Counted from the first letter of the stretch, positions 46,452-55,655 are shown. The stretch is DNA of 64,000 bases from Ruminococcus_C callidus (GCF_049562855.1 NZ_CP186925.1:124001-188000); one strand, 5' to 3'. Notes: generated from the sequence alone by a model not told the origin. Made by a program: numbers and translations.

Positions 46452-46623
46452 GGAAACACTGAATAAAGCTTGTGCGTAAGATGCGTAGTCAGATTTTTCG
46501 GCAGATTGCCTAGAAATTCCGCAGGCATACTGCCGTATGGCAAGGGATTTCTGGGCAATATGACGGAAAATCTGCAAGCAGATTGCGTACAAAGCCGTCA
46601 GGCGGGCTTTATTCAGCGTTTCC
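46452..46623. repeat. GGAAACACTG palindromic element, 172 bp
   Basis: Ends GGAAACACTGAATAAAGC / GCTTTATTCAGCGTTTCC; interior nearly identical to 10672-10844. It sits between a promoter and the gene at 46794. Confidence 0.87.
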
Positions 46624-46793
46624 TTAATCTGATTGGATAGAAGGTCACGCGGGAACATGCCCGCGTCATTGGAAACGCACATTCTCCGGAATGATTCACG
46701 AACAACACTCTATGCCATTTCGCCTGTCTGCACGTGTACGCAGACCGGAACGGCTGGGTGCAGGTGCGGGAATTGATTCTAGGAGGATTTTTT

Positions 46794-47291
46794 ATGCCCA
46801 AAAACAAAGTACAAGAAGTAATTTTTACCATTCTCATGGTGTTTGTCATGGTCTACGCGATGATCTGCTATAACATTGCCATAGAAACCGGCAGCATGAC
46901 CAACATGGTATTTCTCCACGCTTTTCGGGAACTGCCGATCATGGGACCGATCGCCTTTCTGCTGGATTTCTTTCTGGTAGGCGGTCTGGCAAAAAAGGCG
47001 GCGTTTCGCATCGTCGATCTCGAAAAGGACAACCCTTTTCATCTGGTGCTGGCGATTTCCGCCGTGTCGGTGCTGCTGATGTGCCCGTTGATGAGCTTGG
47101 CGGCAACGCTGCTGTTCAAGCATGCCGGCGTGCAGGTGATTGCAGTCTGGTTTGAAACCACTGCGAAAAATTTTCCCATGGCACTGCTGTGGCAGTTGTT
47201 TTTCGCCGGTCCGCTGGTGCGGTTCGTGTTCCGGCACCTGATAGCATTGGTGCAGCCGCGTGAAAAGGCGGCAGTTACAGAAAAGGTCTGA
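46794..47291 (+). CDS. DUF2798 family membrane protein
   Basis: 165 residues with four predicted transmembrane segments (about 8-29, 46-66, 80-105, 120-145). The opening, a phenylalanine-rich helix with MVFVMVYAMICYNIAIETG, is typical of DUF2798 proteins. Function unknown. AGGAGG lies before ATG 46794. The leader, about 340 nt, contains the palindromic element and a GCGGGAACATGCCCGC hairpin. Confidence 0.82.
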   Translation: MPKNKVQEVIFTILMVFVMVYAMICYNIAIETGSMTNMVFLHAFRELPIMGPIAFLLDFFLVGGLAKKAAFRIVDLEKDNPFHLVLAISAVSVLLMCPLMSLAATLLFKHAGVQVIAVWFETTAKNFPMALLWQLFFAGPLVRFVFRHLIALVQPREKAAVTEKV

Positions 47292-47301
47292 TATACGCAA
47301 G

Positions 47302-47352
47302 ATCCCCGCTCCACTGTGCCGCAGTTCTGGCAGAGTGGAACGGGGATTGTTA
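47302..47352 (+). terminator. Probable terminator after the DUF2798 gene
   Basis: ATCCCCG-C-TCCACT pairs with AGTGGA-A-CGGGGAT; the following T-run is short and interrupted. Confidence 0.65.
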
Positions 47353-47436
47353 TAGGCATAACTGAAACGGCAGGCGGCTCATTATTCTTGAGTAAGTCTG
47401 CTGTTGCCGTTTTTGATGCGATGTGAAATATTTTGT

Positions 47437-47465
47437 TTGACATTTTGTGCGGCATTGCCTATAAT
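47437..47465 (+). promoter_or_regulatory. Promoter of the decayed toxin locus
   Basis: TTGACA (47437-47442), 17-bp spacer, TATAAT (47460-47465). It now lies only 2 bp before the remnant of the toxin tail. Confidence 0.78.
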
Positions 47466-47467
47466 CC

Positions 47468-47509
47468 AAAAATAGTAAGAAGCATCACCACAAAAAGAAA
47501 AAGAAATAA
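47468..47509 (+). pseudogene. Remnant of a second small hydrophobic toxin
   Basis: Codes in frame for the basic tail KNSKKHHHKKKKK and a stop, matching the end of the peptide at 2360-2488 (KNSNHHNKKK). The start codon, ribosome site and hydrophobic segment are gone; the promoter abuts the tail, which indicates a deletion of roughly 150 bp relative to the first locus. Confidence 0.75.
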
Positions 47510-47551
47510 CCGCCCCTAGCGTCCAAATCTGTGGCAGTTATTTCTTTTTAA
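47494..47551. terminator. Terminator of the decayed toxin locus
   Basis: AAAAAGAAATAAC...GTTATTTCTTTTT stem, the counterpart of 2481-2526, with T-rich flanks on both strands. Confidence 0.82.
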
Positions 47552-47595
47552 CCTAAGCAGTGGGAGCAGACCGTCTACTGGTGTGCTCTCTTTAT
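47500..47595 (-). ncRNA. Putative antitoxin RNA of the decayed locus
   Basis: The interval downstream of the minus-strand promoter at 47600-47628 is kept. It has the same parts as 2478-2572: a GTGGGAG element (47560-47566), a GAGCA...TGCTC stem, and the shared terminator. The RNA may still be made although its toxin is lost. Confidence 0.5.
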
Positions 47596-47599
47596 CATT

Positions 47600-47628
47600 A
47601 GTATACACGATTTCCGCCGAAATGTCAA
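47600..47628 (-). promoter_or_regulatory. Antisense promoter of the decayed toxin locus
   Basis: Minus-strand TTGACA (47623-47628), 17-bp spacer, TATACT (47600-47605). A palindromic element starts 2 bp beyond the -35. Confidence 0.82.
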
Positions 47629-47629
47629 G

Positions 47630-47964
47630 GGCAATACCGCACAAAGATTGTGCGACAGATGCGTCGTCAAATTTTTCGTCAGATGAAACAAAAAGCGGAG
47701 TGAATACTGGATGTATTCACGAGCATTTTTGTGAAATATGAGAGTCTGTTTCGTATCTGACGTATGCAGATTGCGTCGTCAGATTTTTTGAGAGATGAAG
47801 GGAAAAACGGAGAAAATCCTTTGTGGATTTTCGAGTATTTTCCCGAAATATCTCGGAAAATATGCACGCAAGATGCGTGCGGGAAGATACGAAACAGGCT
47901 CTGAAGGGAAATTTGCAAGCAGATGGCGTGCAAAGTCGCCAGACGCTCTTTGTGCGGTATTGCC
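47630..47964. repeat. Compound GGCAATACC element, 335 bp, upstream copy
   Basis: Outer ends are GGCAATACCGCACAAAG and its complement. The interior carries a second palindrome with ends AGAGTCTGTTTCGTAT / ATACGAAACAGGCTCT, so one element is nested in another. By eye only two bases differ from 50678-51012. Confidence 0.88.
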
Positions 47965-48028
47965 CAAGAGCTTTCTGATGAATTCCGTGGCACTATCAAA
48001 AAATCTGTGTAAAATTGTAAAAAAGTAC

Positions 48029-48057
48029 TTGTATTTTGCTTGTTCCTATGCTATAAT
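48029..48057 (+). promoter_or_regulatory. Promoter of the cellobiose phosphorylase gene
   Basis: TTGTAT (48029-48034), 17-bp spacer, TATAAT (48052-48057) with TG upstream of the -10. Confidence 0.75.
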
Positions 48058-48134
48058 AAAAGTACTAACCGGACGTGAGGGGGGTATACCTGACGTTTCG
48101 GTAATCTTACTATTTTACGAAAAGGAGTTCCCTC

Positions 48135-50591
48135 ATGAAATTTGGCTATTTTGATGACGCAAACAAAGAATACGTCATTCAGAATCCGAAGACTCCGTAC
48201 CCGTGGATCAACTACCTCGGTACACAGGAGTTCTTCTCTCTGATCTCTAACACCGCAGGCGGCTATCACTTCTATAAAGATGCCCGTCTTCGCAGAATCA
48301 CCCGTTACCGTTACAATAACGTACCGGTAGACATGGGCGGTCGCTACTTCTACATCAAGGACGGCGAAACCGTATGGTCGCCGGGCTGGTCGCCGGTAAA
48401 GACAGATCTGGACGCTTACACCTGCCGTCACGGCATGGGCTACACCGTGATCTCCGGTAAGAAGAACGACATCTCCGCAGAAGTGACTTTCTTCGTACCC
48501 CAGAACTACAACGGCGAGATCCAGAGTCTGGTTCTGAAGAACGAGGGCAGCGAGGCAAAGACGATCAAGCTGTTCTCCTTCATTGAATGGTGTCTGTGGA
48601 ACGCACAGGACGACTCCACCAACTTCCAGAGAAACTTCAACACCGGTGAAGTGGAAATCGAAGGCTCTACCATTTTCCACAAGACCGAATATAAGGAACG
48701 CCGCAACCACTTCGCATTCTACACTGTAAACGATGCAATCGACGGTTACGACACCGATCGGGAAAGCTTCCTCGGTCTGTACAACGGCTTCGAGAATCCG
48801 CAGGTCGTTGCAGCAGGCAAGGCTTCCAACTCCGTAGCAGACGGCTGGTCGCCGGTGGCTTCCCACTATAAGGAAATCACACTGGCTCCGGGCGAATCCA
48901 AGCAGCTGATCTTCATTCTGGGTTATGTAGAAAACCCGAAGGATCAGAAGTGGAACGCTGACGGCAGCATGAACAAGTCCCGTGCATACGAGATGATCGA
49001 ACAGTACAACACACCGGAAAAGGTTGCTGCTGCACTGGCTGAACTGAAGGCAATGTGGGACGCTCTGCTGTCCAAGTACAGCGTCAAGACACCGGACGAC
49101 AAGATGAACCGCATGGTCAACATCTGGAACCAGTATCAGTGCATGGTTACCTTTAACATGTCCCGTTCCGCTTCTTACTTCGAAAGCGGTATCGGCCGTG
49201 GTATGGGCTTCCGTGACTCCAATCAGGACCTGCTGGGCTTCGTACACCAGATTCCGGACAGAGCAAGGGAGCGTCTGATCGATCTGGCTTCCACACAGCT
49301 GGAAGACGGCGGCTGCTATCACCAGTATCAGCCTCTGACCAAGAAGGGCAACAACGAGATCGGCGGCGACTTCTCTGACGACCCGCTGTGGATGATCTTG
49401 TCTGTAGCTGCATACATCAAGGAATCCGGTGACTACTCCATTCTGGACGCTATGGTGCCGTATGACAACGACGAATCCAAGGCAAAGACCATGATGGATC
49501 ATCTGGAAAAGAGCTTCTTCCATGTGGTAGAAAACGTTGGTCCTCACGGACTGCCGCTGGCAATGCGTGCAGACTGGAACGACTGCATCAACCTGTCCTG
49601 CTTCTCTGACGAGCCGGGCGAATCCTTCCAGACCTCTACTTCTCCGAAGTACGGCGAGGATAAGTATTCCAAGGTTGCAGAATCTGTCATGGTTGCTGCT
49701 CTGTTCACCTATGCAGGTCCGGAATATGTGGCAATGTGCAAGAAGAAGGGTGACGAGGCTGGTGCTGCCAAGGCACAGGCTGCCATCGACCAGATGAAGA
49801 AGAATATCATGGAATACGGCTGGGACGGCGAATGGTTCCTGCGTGCATATGATGACTTCGGCAAGAAGATGGGCTCTCACGAATGTGAAGAAGGCAAGAT
49901 CTTCATCGAACCGCAGGGCTTCGCGGTTATGGGCGGCGTCGGTAAGGAAACCGGTGCAGACCTGAAGGCTCTGGAGAGCGTAGACAAGTACCTGAACTCT
50001 ACACACGGTCTGGTTCTGAACCAGCCGGCATTCACCAAGTACTACATCGAATACGGTGAGATCTCTACTTATCCGGCAGGCTACAAGGAAAATGCTGGTA
50101 TCTTCTGCCACAACAATGCATGGATCATCTGTGCAGAAGCATTTGTTGGTCACGGCGATAAGGCATTCGAATACTACAGCAAGATCGCTCCGGCATATCG
50201 TGAAGAAAAGTACTCCGACCTGCACCGCACCGAGCCGTATGTATACGCTCAGATGATCGCAGGTAAGGACGCAAAGCGTCACGGCGAAGCAAAGAACAGC
50301 TGGCTGACCGGTACTGCTGCATGGAACTTCGTAGCAGTTTCCCAGTACATTCTGGGTGTCATTCCGGATTGGGACGGTCTGAAGATCGATCCGTCGATCC
50401 CCCACGAATGGGACGGCTTCACCATTTCCAGACAGTTCCGCGGTGCAACCTATGATGTCACCGTCAAGAATCCGAACCACGTTTGCAAGGGCGTTGTATC
50501 GGTAACTGTAGACGGCAAGGCAATCGAGGGCAACGTACTGCCGGTATTCAGCGACGGCAAGAGCCACGCAGTAGAAGTGGTTATGGGCTAA
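48135..50591 (+). CDS. Cellobiose phosphorylase (GH94)
   Basis: Cytoplasmic enzyme that splits cellobiose with phosphate into glucose 1-phosphate and glucose, saving ATP. 818 residues, normal length. N-terminal beta-sandwich (about 1-280) with SPGWSPVKTDLDAYTCRHGM; catalytic (alpha/alpha)6 barrel with GRGMGFRDSNQDLLGFVH (about 355-372) and the acid motif ADWNDCIN (479-486), whose aspartates include the general acid. No signal peptide. Codon use is biased like the ribosomal genes, suggesting high expression. Own promoter and terminator; flanked on both sides by a 335-bp repeat. Confidence 0.95.
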   Translation: MKFGYFDDANKEYVIQNPKTPYPWINYLGTQEFFSLISNTAGGYHFYKDARLRRITRYRYNNVPVDMGGRYFYIKDGETVWSPGWSPVKTDLDAYTCRHGMGYTVISGKKNDISAEVTFFVPQNYNGEIQSLVLKNEGSEAKTIKLFSFIEWCLWNAQDDSTNFQRNFNTGEVEIEGSTIFHKTEYKERRNHFAFYTVNDAIDGYDTDRESFLGLYNGFENPQVVAAGKASNSVADGWSPVASHYKEITLAPGESKQLIFILGYVENPKDQKWNADGSMNKSRAYEMIEQYNTPEKVAAALAELKAMWDALLSKYSVKTPDDKMNRMVNIWNQYQCMVTFNMSRSASYFESGIGRGMGFRDSNQDLLGFVHQIPDRARERLIDLASTQLEDGGCYHQYQPLTKKGNNEIGGDFSDDPLWMILSVAAYIKESGDYSILDAMVPYDNDESKAKTMMDHLEKSFFHVVENVGPHGLPLAMRADWNDCINLSCFSDEPGESFQTSTSPKYGEDKYSKVAESVMVAALFTYAGPEYVAMCKKKGDEAGAAKAQAAIDQMKKNIMEYGWDGEWFLRAYDDFGKKMGSHECEEGKIFIEPQGFAVMGGVGKETGADLKALESVDKYLNSTHGLVLNQPAFTKYYIEYGEISTYPAGYKENAGIFCHNNAWIICAEAFVGHGDKAFEYYSKIAPAYREEKYSDLHRTEPYVYAQMIAGKDAKRHGEAKNSWLTGTAAWNFVAVSQYILGVIPDWDGLKIDPSIPHEWDGFTISRQFRGATYDVTVKNPNHVCKGVVSVTVDGKAIEGNVLPVFSDGKSHAVEVVMG

Positions 50592-50633
50592 GCTGAGTTT
50601 CCCTGAGATAATATATCCCTATTTCCTTTTCAA

Positions 50634-50677
50634 AAAGAGGGACTGCCATTTTTCGTGGCAGTCCCTCTTTGTTTTTA
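50634..50677 (+). terminator. Terminator after cellobiose phosphorylase
   Basis: AAAGAGGGACTGCCA pairs with TGGCAGTCCCTCTTT, then GTTTTT. Confidence 0.93.
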
Positions 50678-51012
50678 GGCAATACCGCACAAAGATTGTG
50701 CGACAGATGCGTCGTCAAATTTTTCGTCAGATGAAACAAAAAGCGGAGTGAATACTTGATGTATTCACGAGCATTTTTGTGAAATATGAGAGTCTGTTTC
50801 GTATCTGACGTATGCAGATTGCATCGTCAGATTTTTTGAGAGATGAAGGGAAAAACGGAGAAAATCCTTTGTGGATTTTCGAGTATTTTCCCGAAATATC
50901 TCGGAAAATATGCACGCAAGATGCGTGCGGGAAGATACGAAACAGGCTCTGAAGGGAAATTTGCAAGCAGATGGCGTGCAAAGTCGCCAGACGCTCTTTG
51001 TGCGGTATTGCC
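50678..51012. repeat. Compound GGCAATACC element, 335 bp, downstream copy
   Basis: Direct repeat of 47630-47964 (same orientation), starting right after the terminator of the phosphorylase gene. Confidence 0.88.
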
Positions 51013-51017
51013 TTTAT

Positions 51018-51854
51018 TCACATGCATGAATTCCACGGACACGCCGCTGAAAACTGCCGGCATTCTCCTGTTTCGGGATCGGAGAATTCCAGCGAATCGC
51101 AGTGCAGCATGTGGTGGGGAAACTGTTCGGAACTGGTGCCGTACAGCCGGTCGCCGGCGAGAGGATACCCCAGATATGCCATGTGTACCCGTATCTGGTG
51201 GGTGCGTCCCGTTTCCAGCCGCAGGGAAAGCAGCGTGTAGGTGCCGTCGCTCCGCAGCGGCGTGTAATGCGTCACTGCAGGCTTGCCCTCCGGACGGACA
51301 CACCGGCACAGCACGGAACCCTCTGCTCTGCCAATGGGAGCATCTACCGTGCCGCCGGTGGAAAGTTCCCCGCAGACCAGTGCCAGATAGGTCTTTCGGG
51401 TGCTGCCCTGTAGCTGTCCTGCGGCGTAGGCGGACTTGGCAATCAGACAGATGCCGCTGGTGTCGCTGTCCAGCCGGTATACCGGACGAAAGGGCAGCTG
51501 CGGAAACTGTGCCGCAAAGACGTTCCCCAGCGTGTCCCCGTGGTGTCCCTGTGAGGGGTGCACCGGCATGCCGGCAGGCTTGTTGTAGACAATGTAGGAA
51601 TCTGTTTCTCCCAGCACAGGGACGGCTGCCGCAGAGGGGGCGAGGGTGGAGGGAACTTCGCAGTCGGTAAGCACGATCTCGTCCCCGAACTGTACCATGT
51701 CAATGGTGCGGATCTGTCTGCCGTTGCAGCAGATGCCGTTGGGGAGCCGCTTCAGCCGTACCAGCATACGGTGGGAAACACCCTTGTGCCGCCGGAGAAA
51801 CTGCTCCGCGGTCATGGGCTGGGGGAGATGCATGGTGAACCGGAGTTCAGCCAA
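51018..51854 (-). CDS. RluA-family pseudouridine synthase
   Basis: Converts uridine to pseudouridine in rRNA or tRNA; the exact target is not predictable. 278 residues from the proposed TTG start at 51854. An N-terminal S4-like RNA-binding part (AEQFLRRHKGVSHRMLVRL) precedes the synthase core with YRLDSDTSGICLIAKS, which carries the catalytic aspartate. ETGRTHQIRVHMAYLGYPLAGD follows. TTG 51854 is preferred because GAAAGGACG lies upstream; ATG 51875 (no ribosome site) or the longer frame to 51965 are alternatives. Confidence 0.88.
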   Translation of the reverse strand: MAELRFTMHLPQPMTAEQFLRRHKGVSHRMLVRLKRLPNGICCNGRQIRTIDMVQFGDEIVLTDCEVPSTLAPSAAAVPVLGETDSYIVYNKPAGMPVHPSQGHHGDTLGNVFAAQFPQLPFRPVYRLDSDTSGICLIAKSAYAAGQLQGSTRKTYLALVCGELSTGGTVDAPIGRAEGSVLCRCVRPEGKPAVTHYTPLRSDGTYTLLSLRLETGRTHQIRVHMAYLGYPLAGDRLYGTSSEQFPHHMLHCDSLEFSDPETGECRQFSAACPWNSCM

Positions 51855-51963
51855 AGAAACCACGTCCTTTCGCATAAAAATGAAAATCGGGGGAAAAATA
51901 GGCGTAGTAGAATTCGTAAGGTAACACCGCACTGATGCAGTGTTTCCATAGAGAGGAATTGTC

Positions 51964-52764
51964 ATGCAGATTCGTCAGAACCAAAGCTTTTCCGCCCAGA
52001 CGCTCCGCACCCACCGGCATTTGTTCTGGGAGTGCTGGGGCGTGGTGCTGCTGGGCGTGCTCCTGTGGCTGCTGGAACTTTTCGCAGCGGCACTGCTGCT
52101 CCGAATACAGGACACTCCGCCGGCATCTCTGCTCACGGAGCAGGCAGTGCTGTGGCGGATAGTGCAGGCATGCTGGCTGGTGCCGGCGTGGCTGGCGTGG
52201 ACGGTCTGCCGCTGGCGGCTGTGGTATCACTGTACCGGAGCCGTATCCCTGCTGCCCCGCTGCCGTCCGGCAGGAACCGGAAAACGACTAGTGCTGGCGT
52301 TGCAGAACACCCTGCTGCGGACGCTGCTGCTGCAAACCGTGACGCTCTGCCTGTTCGGGGCATACCAGCTGGGGCAAACCGCCGCCCACCGCACAGAGGG
52401 TGCTCCGTATCTGTTCTGGGCGGTGCAGCTGTTGGTGCTGGGGGTGCTGTGTCTGCTGGGCTGGGTCTATGTCTGTCTGGGGTTGTGGTGTGTGCCCTTT
52501 GTCTGCTTTGCCCGTCCGGAACTGCCGCCTTGGAAAGTGCCCGCTGCCGCCATGCAGATCATGCACGGCGGTCGGCGGGAACTGCTGGCACTGCTGGGGT
52601 GGTATGCCCTGCAAATGCTGCCGCTGGTGACGATTCCGTGGGTGCTGCCGAAAGCGGTACTGTCGGTGACGGTGTTCTGCAATCTGCGGTGCCGTCTGTG
52701 GTGCGATGCCATAGCAAACGGCACATACCGGTCGTTGCCCCGATATGTGCCGTCTGACAAATGA
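51964..52764 (+). CDS. Integral membrane protein, unknown function
   Basis: 266 residues, rich in Leu and Trp. Hydrophobic segments lie at about 23-48, 68-84, 108-136, 149-176 and 207-236. No known family recognised; overall layout resembles DUF975-like or small membrane regulators but without a firm motif. GAGAGGAA lies before the ATG. It is divergent from the pseudouridine synthase gene and ends 15 bp before the convergent GH3 gene. Confidence 0.68.
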   Translation: MQIRQNQSFSAQTLRTHRHLFWECWGVVLLGVLLWLLELFAAALLLRIQDTPPASLLTEQAVLWRIVQACWLVPAWLAWTVCRWRLWYHCTGAVSLLPRCRPAGTGKRLVLALQNTLLRTLLLQTVTLCLFGAYQLGQTAAHRTEGAPYLFWAVQLLVLGVLCLLGWVYVCLGLWCVPFVCFARPELPPWKVPAAAMQIMHGGRRELLALLGWYALQMLPLVTIPWVLPKAVLSVTVFCNLRCRLWCDAIANGTYRSLPRYVPSDK

Positions 52765-52779
52765 AAGGTGGAGAAGATG

Positions 52780-55080
52780 TCATTCGCTCCTATTGTTCAA
52801 ATTTGCGTTTTCCAATAGGACGTTCAGCTTTTCCACGAGTGCCTTGCACTCGGCAATAGAAACCTCACCGCCGCCAAAAGAGAGCAGACCGCGGATCGGC
52901 ATATATTTCATCATGGCTTCCATCATGTCTGCGGTGCTTTCGCCCATGGCGTTTTCATCGGAAGAACCGCTGGAAATGCCGAATGCACCGGCGTATTTTT
53001 CCAGTTCCTTGTCCGCATGGGGAATCCGCAGCACGTCGCCTATGGTCGTGTTCAGTGTGATCTCCGCGGGGAGTGCTTTCTCCCCGTGAATGGTAAGCAT
53101 TTTTTCTGTAGTCAGGTGGTCGGAGGAGTTGCCCACTGCCAGCAGATACTTGCCGGTTTCTACCACCCAGCGTTTTTTCTGGGTACAGTAGTAGGCAAAC
53201 GCACTGTTGGCGTGGAGGGTGAATGTCACCGTTTTGGTTTCGTGGGGAGCCAGTTCCACCTTTTCGAAGTCCCGCAGCTCCTGCACCGGACGCTGTACCG
53301 AGTCGGTCTTGGTCTGGGGCAGTACATACAGCTGTACCACTTCTTTTCCGGCACGGTCGCCGGTGTTGGTCACGTCCACAGAAACGGTGATGACATCATG
53401 GGACTGGTACTCGTCCTGTGCCGTCCGCAGATTGGAAACGGCAAAGGTGGTATAGCTCAGTCCGAATCCAAAGGGGAACAGCACCGGCATTTTCTTGGTG
53501 GTGTAGTACCGGTATCCCACGAAAACGCCTTCCCGATATTCGGTCACGTCACCCTCGCCCTGATATGCCACATAGGACGGGTTGTCCTCCAGCTTTATGG
53601 GGAACGTTTCCGCCAGATGTCCGCTGGGGTTGACATCGCCGTACAGGATCTGCACCGTGGCACCGCCCACTGCCTGCCCGCAGAGGTACGCTTCCAGTAC
53701 ACCCCTGACCTGATGCAGCCACGGCATTTCCACCGGCGAGCCGCCGTGCAGGACAACGACTGTGTTGGGGTTTGCCTCTGCCACGGCTTCGATCAGGGCA
53801 TTCTGGCAGTCCGGCAGCCGCATGTGCTCCCGATCGTAGCCCTCGGACTCAAAGGTGTCCGGCAGGCCGGCAAATACCACGGCGACTTTTGCCGCCTTTG
53901 CCGCAGCCACTGCCTCTGCCATCAGGTCTTCCCGTACCACATCGTCCGAGGTTTCATAGCCCTTGGCGTAGAGGACGGGGTAGTCTGCCGCCATTTCCAG
54001 TGCAGACTCCACCTTGTGGCAGTTGATATGAGAACTGCCGCCGCCCTGAAAACGGGGGCTTTCCGCAAACTTGCCGATAAAGGCAGCGGTTTCGGTTTTC
54101 GAAAGCGGCAGGATATGGTCTTCGTTTTTCAGCAGCACCATGCACTGGGACGCGATTTCCCGTGCCAGTTCGTGGTCTGCATCGCGGTCGAATACTGCAT
54201 CAGGATTCCGTCCGTCCAGATACCGCTGGACAATTCGCAGGATACGGGTGACGGCTCTGTCCAGTACGGCTTCCGGCAGTCTGCCGCAGCGAACCGCCTT
54301 GACGATTTCTGCATCCCGCATGCCGAAAGAGGAGGGCATTTCCAGATCCATGCCGGATTCCAGGTCAGCCACGCGGTCGTTGACGGCACCCCAGTCGCTG
54401 ACCACAAAGCCGTGGAAATTCCACTCGCCCCGCAGAATGTCCGTGAGGGCTTCTTTGTTTTCGGCGGCATAGACTCCGTTGATGCGGTTATAGGCACACA
54501 TCACCGTCCACGGCTTCGCCTTGCGAACGGGACGTTCAAAGGCGGCGAGGTAGATTTCCCGTGCCGTGCGTTCGCTCATCTCGGAGGAGCTGCTCATGCG
54601 GCGGTGTTCCTGATTGTTGGCATAAAAGTGCTTGATGCTGGTGCCCACCTGCTGGCTCTGTACGCCCTGAATGAACGATGCTGCCATTTCGCCGGCAACG
54701 TAGGGATCTTCCGAGTAGTACTCGAAGTTTCTGCCGCACAGGGGCGAACGCTTGATGTTGACTGCCGGCCCCAGCAGAACGCCGACATTTTCCGCCTGAC
54801 ACTCGTTGCCCAGAGCCTTGCCCATGCGTTCCACCAGACCGCGGTCAAAAGAGGACGCGGTGGCACAGCCCGCAGGGAAGCAGACCGCCTTGATGCTGTC
54901 GTTGATGCCCATGTGGTCGCCGGTTTCGTCCTGCTTTCGCAGACCGTGAGGCCCGTCGCTCATCATCATGGCGGGGATTCCCAGCCGTTCGATGGCCTTG
55001 GTATGCCAAAAGTCGCCGCCGGAACAAAGGCTTGCCTTTTCTTCCAGTGTCAGCTGCTGTAACAGTTCCGGAATATTCAT
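52780..55080 (-). CDS. Beta-glucosidase, glycoside hydrolase family 3
   Basis: Likely hydrolyses cellobiose or short cello-oligosaccharides; no signal peptide, so cytoplasmic. 766 residues: the (beta/alpha)8 domain holds SDGPHGLR (41-48), KHFYANNQEHRR and the nucleophile D229 in GFVVSDWGA. The alpha/beta domain follows, then a fibronectin-III-like C-terminal domain (about 570-680) with YVGYRYYTTK upstream of it. AGGAGG site before ATG 55080; promoter at 55189. Confidence 0.93.
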   Translation of the reverse strand: MNIPELLQQLTLEEKASLCSGGDFWHTKAIERLGIPAMMMSDGPHGLRKQDETGDHMGINDSIKAVCFPAGCATASSFDRGLVERMGKALGNECQAENVGVLLGPAVNIKRSPLCGRNFEYYSEDPYVAGEMAASFIQGVQSQQVGTSIKHFYANNQEHRRMSSSSEMSERTAREIYLAAFERPVRKAKPWTVMCAYNRINGVYAAENKEALTDILRGEWNFHGFVVSDWGAVNDRVADLESGMDLEMPSSFGMRDAEIVKAVRCGRLPEAVLDRAVTRILRIVQRYLDGRNPDAVFDRDADHELAREIASQCMVLLKNEDHILPLSKTETAAFIGKFAESPRFQGGGSSHINCHKVESALEMAADYPVLYAKGYETSDDVVREDLMAEAVAAAKAAKVAVVFAGLPDTFESEGYDREHMRLPDCQNALIEAVAEANPNTVVVLHGGSPVEMPWLHQVRGVLEAYLCGQAVGGATVQILYGDVNPSGHLAETFPIKLEDNPSYVAYQGEGDVTEYREGVFVGYRYYTTKKMPVLFPFGFGLSYTTFAVSNLRTAQDEYQSHDVITVSVDVTNTGDRAGKEVVQLYVLPQTKTDSVQRPVQELRDFEKVELAPHETKTVTFTLHANSAFAYYCTQKKRWVVETGKYLLAVGNSSDHLTTEKMLTIHGEKALPAEITLNTTIGDVLRIPHADKELEKYAGAFGISSGSSDENAMGESTADMMEAMMKYMPIRGLLSFGGGEVSIAECKALVEKLNVLLENANLNNRSE

Positions 55081-55188
55081 GTGTGATATTACCTCCTATT
55101 GTTCCATGACAGCATGGGCACTTTCCCATGCTTTTTCGTCTGAATACACAAAAAGCGTGTTCGAATCCGCTTGATTTTTGACACTTTT

Positions 55189-55217
55189 ATTGTAACACAT
55201 TTCGAAACAAATAGCAA
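55189..55217 (-). promoter_or_regulatory. Promoter of the GH3 gene
   Basis: Minus-strand TTGCTA (55212-55217), 17-bp spacer, TACAAT (55189-55194). Confidence 0.65.
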
Positions 55218-55432
55218 GAGGAAAATTGCAATTTGGGGGCAGAACGCCGGTGCAGGCGAAATTTTTGGCGGTTTGCTGTGAACGGGCAGGCGGAATCTGT
55301 CTAATATCCACAAAAATCAAGGGAAGTTCTGGAAATCGACACGAAGTCTATTTTGTGTGAAAAAACGTCCTTGTGGTTTTCAGCGGTTTTTCAGCATGGT
55401 TTCACGAAACGAACACATTGGGCGTGTATACT

Positions 55433-55567
55433 AAAACCATGCTCAAAGAGAGCATGTAACATCCTCTGAACCACTTCGCGTACACCCCGATGCGAAGTGG
55501 ACAAATCCCCAATAATCCCTATATCATAGCAAAAAACGTCCCTCACCCCGGGGCGTTTTTTGTTTTT
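55433..55567 (+). ncRNA. Candidate small RNA with terminator
   Basis: A -10-like TATACT at 55427 is followed by hairpin CATGCTC-AAAG(A)-GAGCATG (55439), hairpin CCACTTCGC...GCGAAGTGG (55471-55500), an unpaired A/C-rich stretch and an intrinsic terminator. No open frame has a start and ribosome site. The -35 box is poor, so transcription is uncertain. Confidence 0.45.
55534..55567 (+). terminator. Intrinsic terminator in the GH3-GT4 gap
   Basis: AAAAAACG / CGTTTTTT stem enclosing GC-rich bases, followed by GTTTTTG. No gene ends into it from the left. Confidence 0.8.
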
Positions 55568-55633
55568 GACGGCGTAGCTGCTATTGTTGCAACAGCTAAA
55601 ATTTTATATTGCTGCAAATAAGTTGCAGCAAAT

Positions 55634-55655
55634 AAGCCTCCCTTGAAAATGAAAA
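55634..55655 (+). repeat. Fragment of the CCTCCCC repeat
   Basis: AAGCCTCCCTTGAAAATGAA, only the left tip, adjoining an AAAATCAATTTTC-type hairpin just before the glycosyltransferase promoter. Confidence 0.6.

Noticed and set aside
47795..48154. 119-residue frame and its twin at 50843-51670
   Set aside because: They begin inside the 335-bp repeats; the shared part is repeat DNA and the remainder is unrelated between copies.
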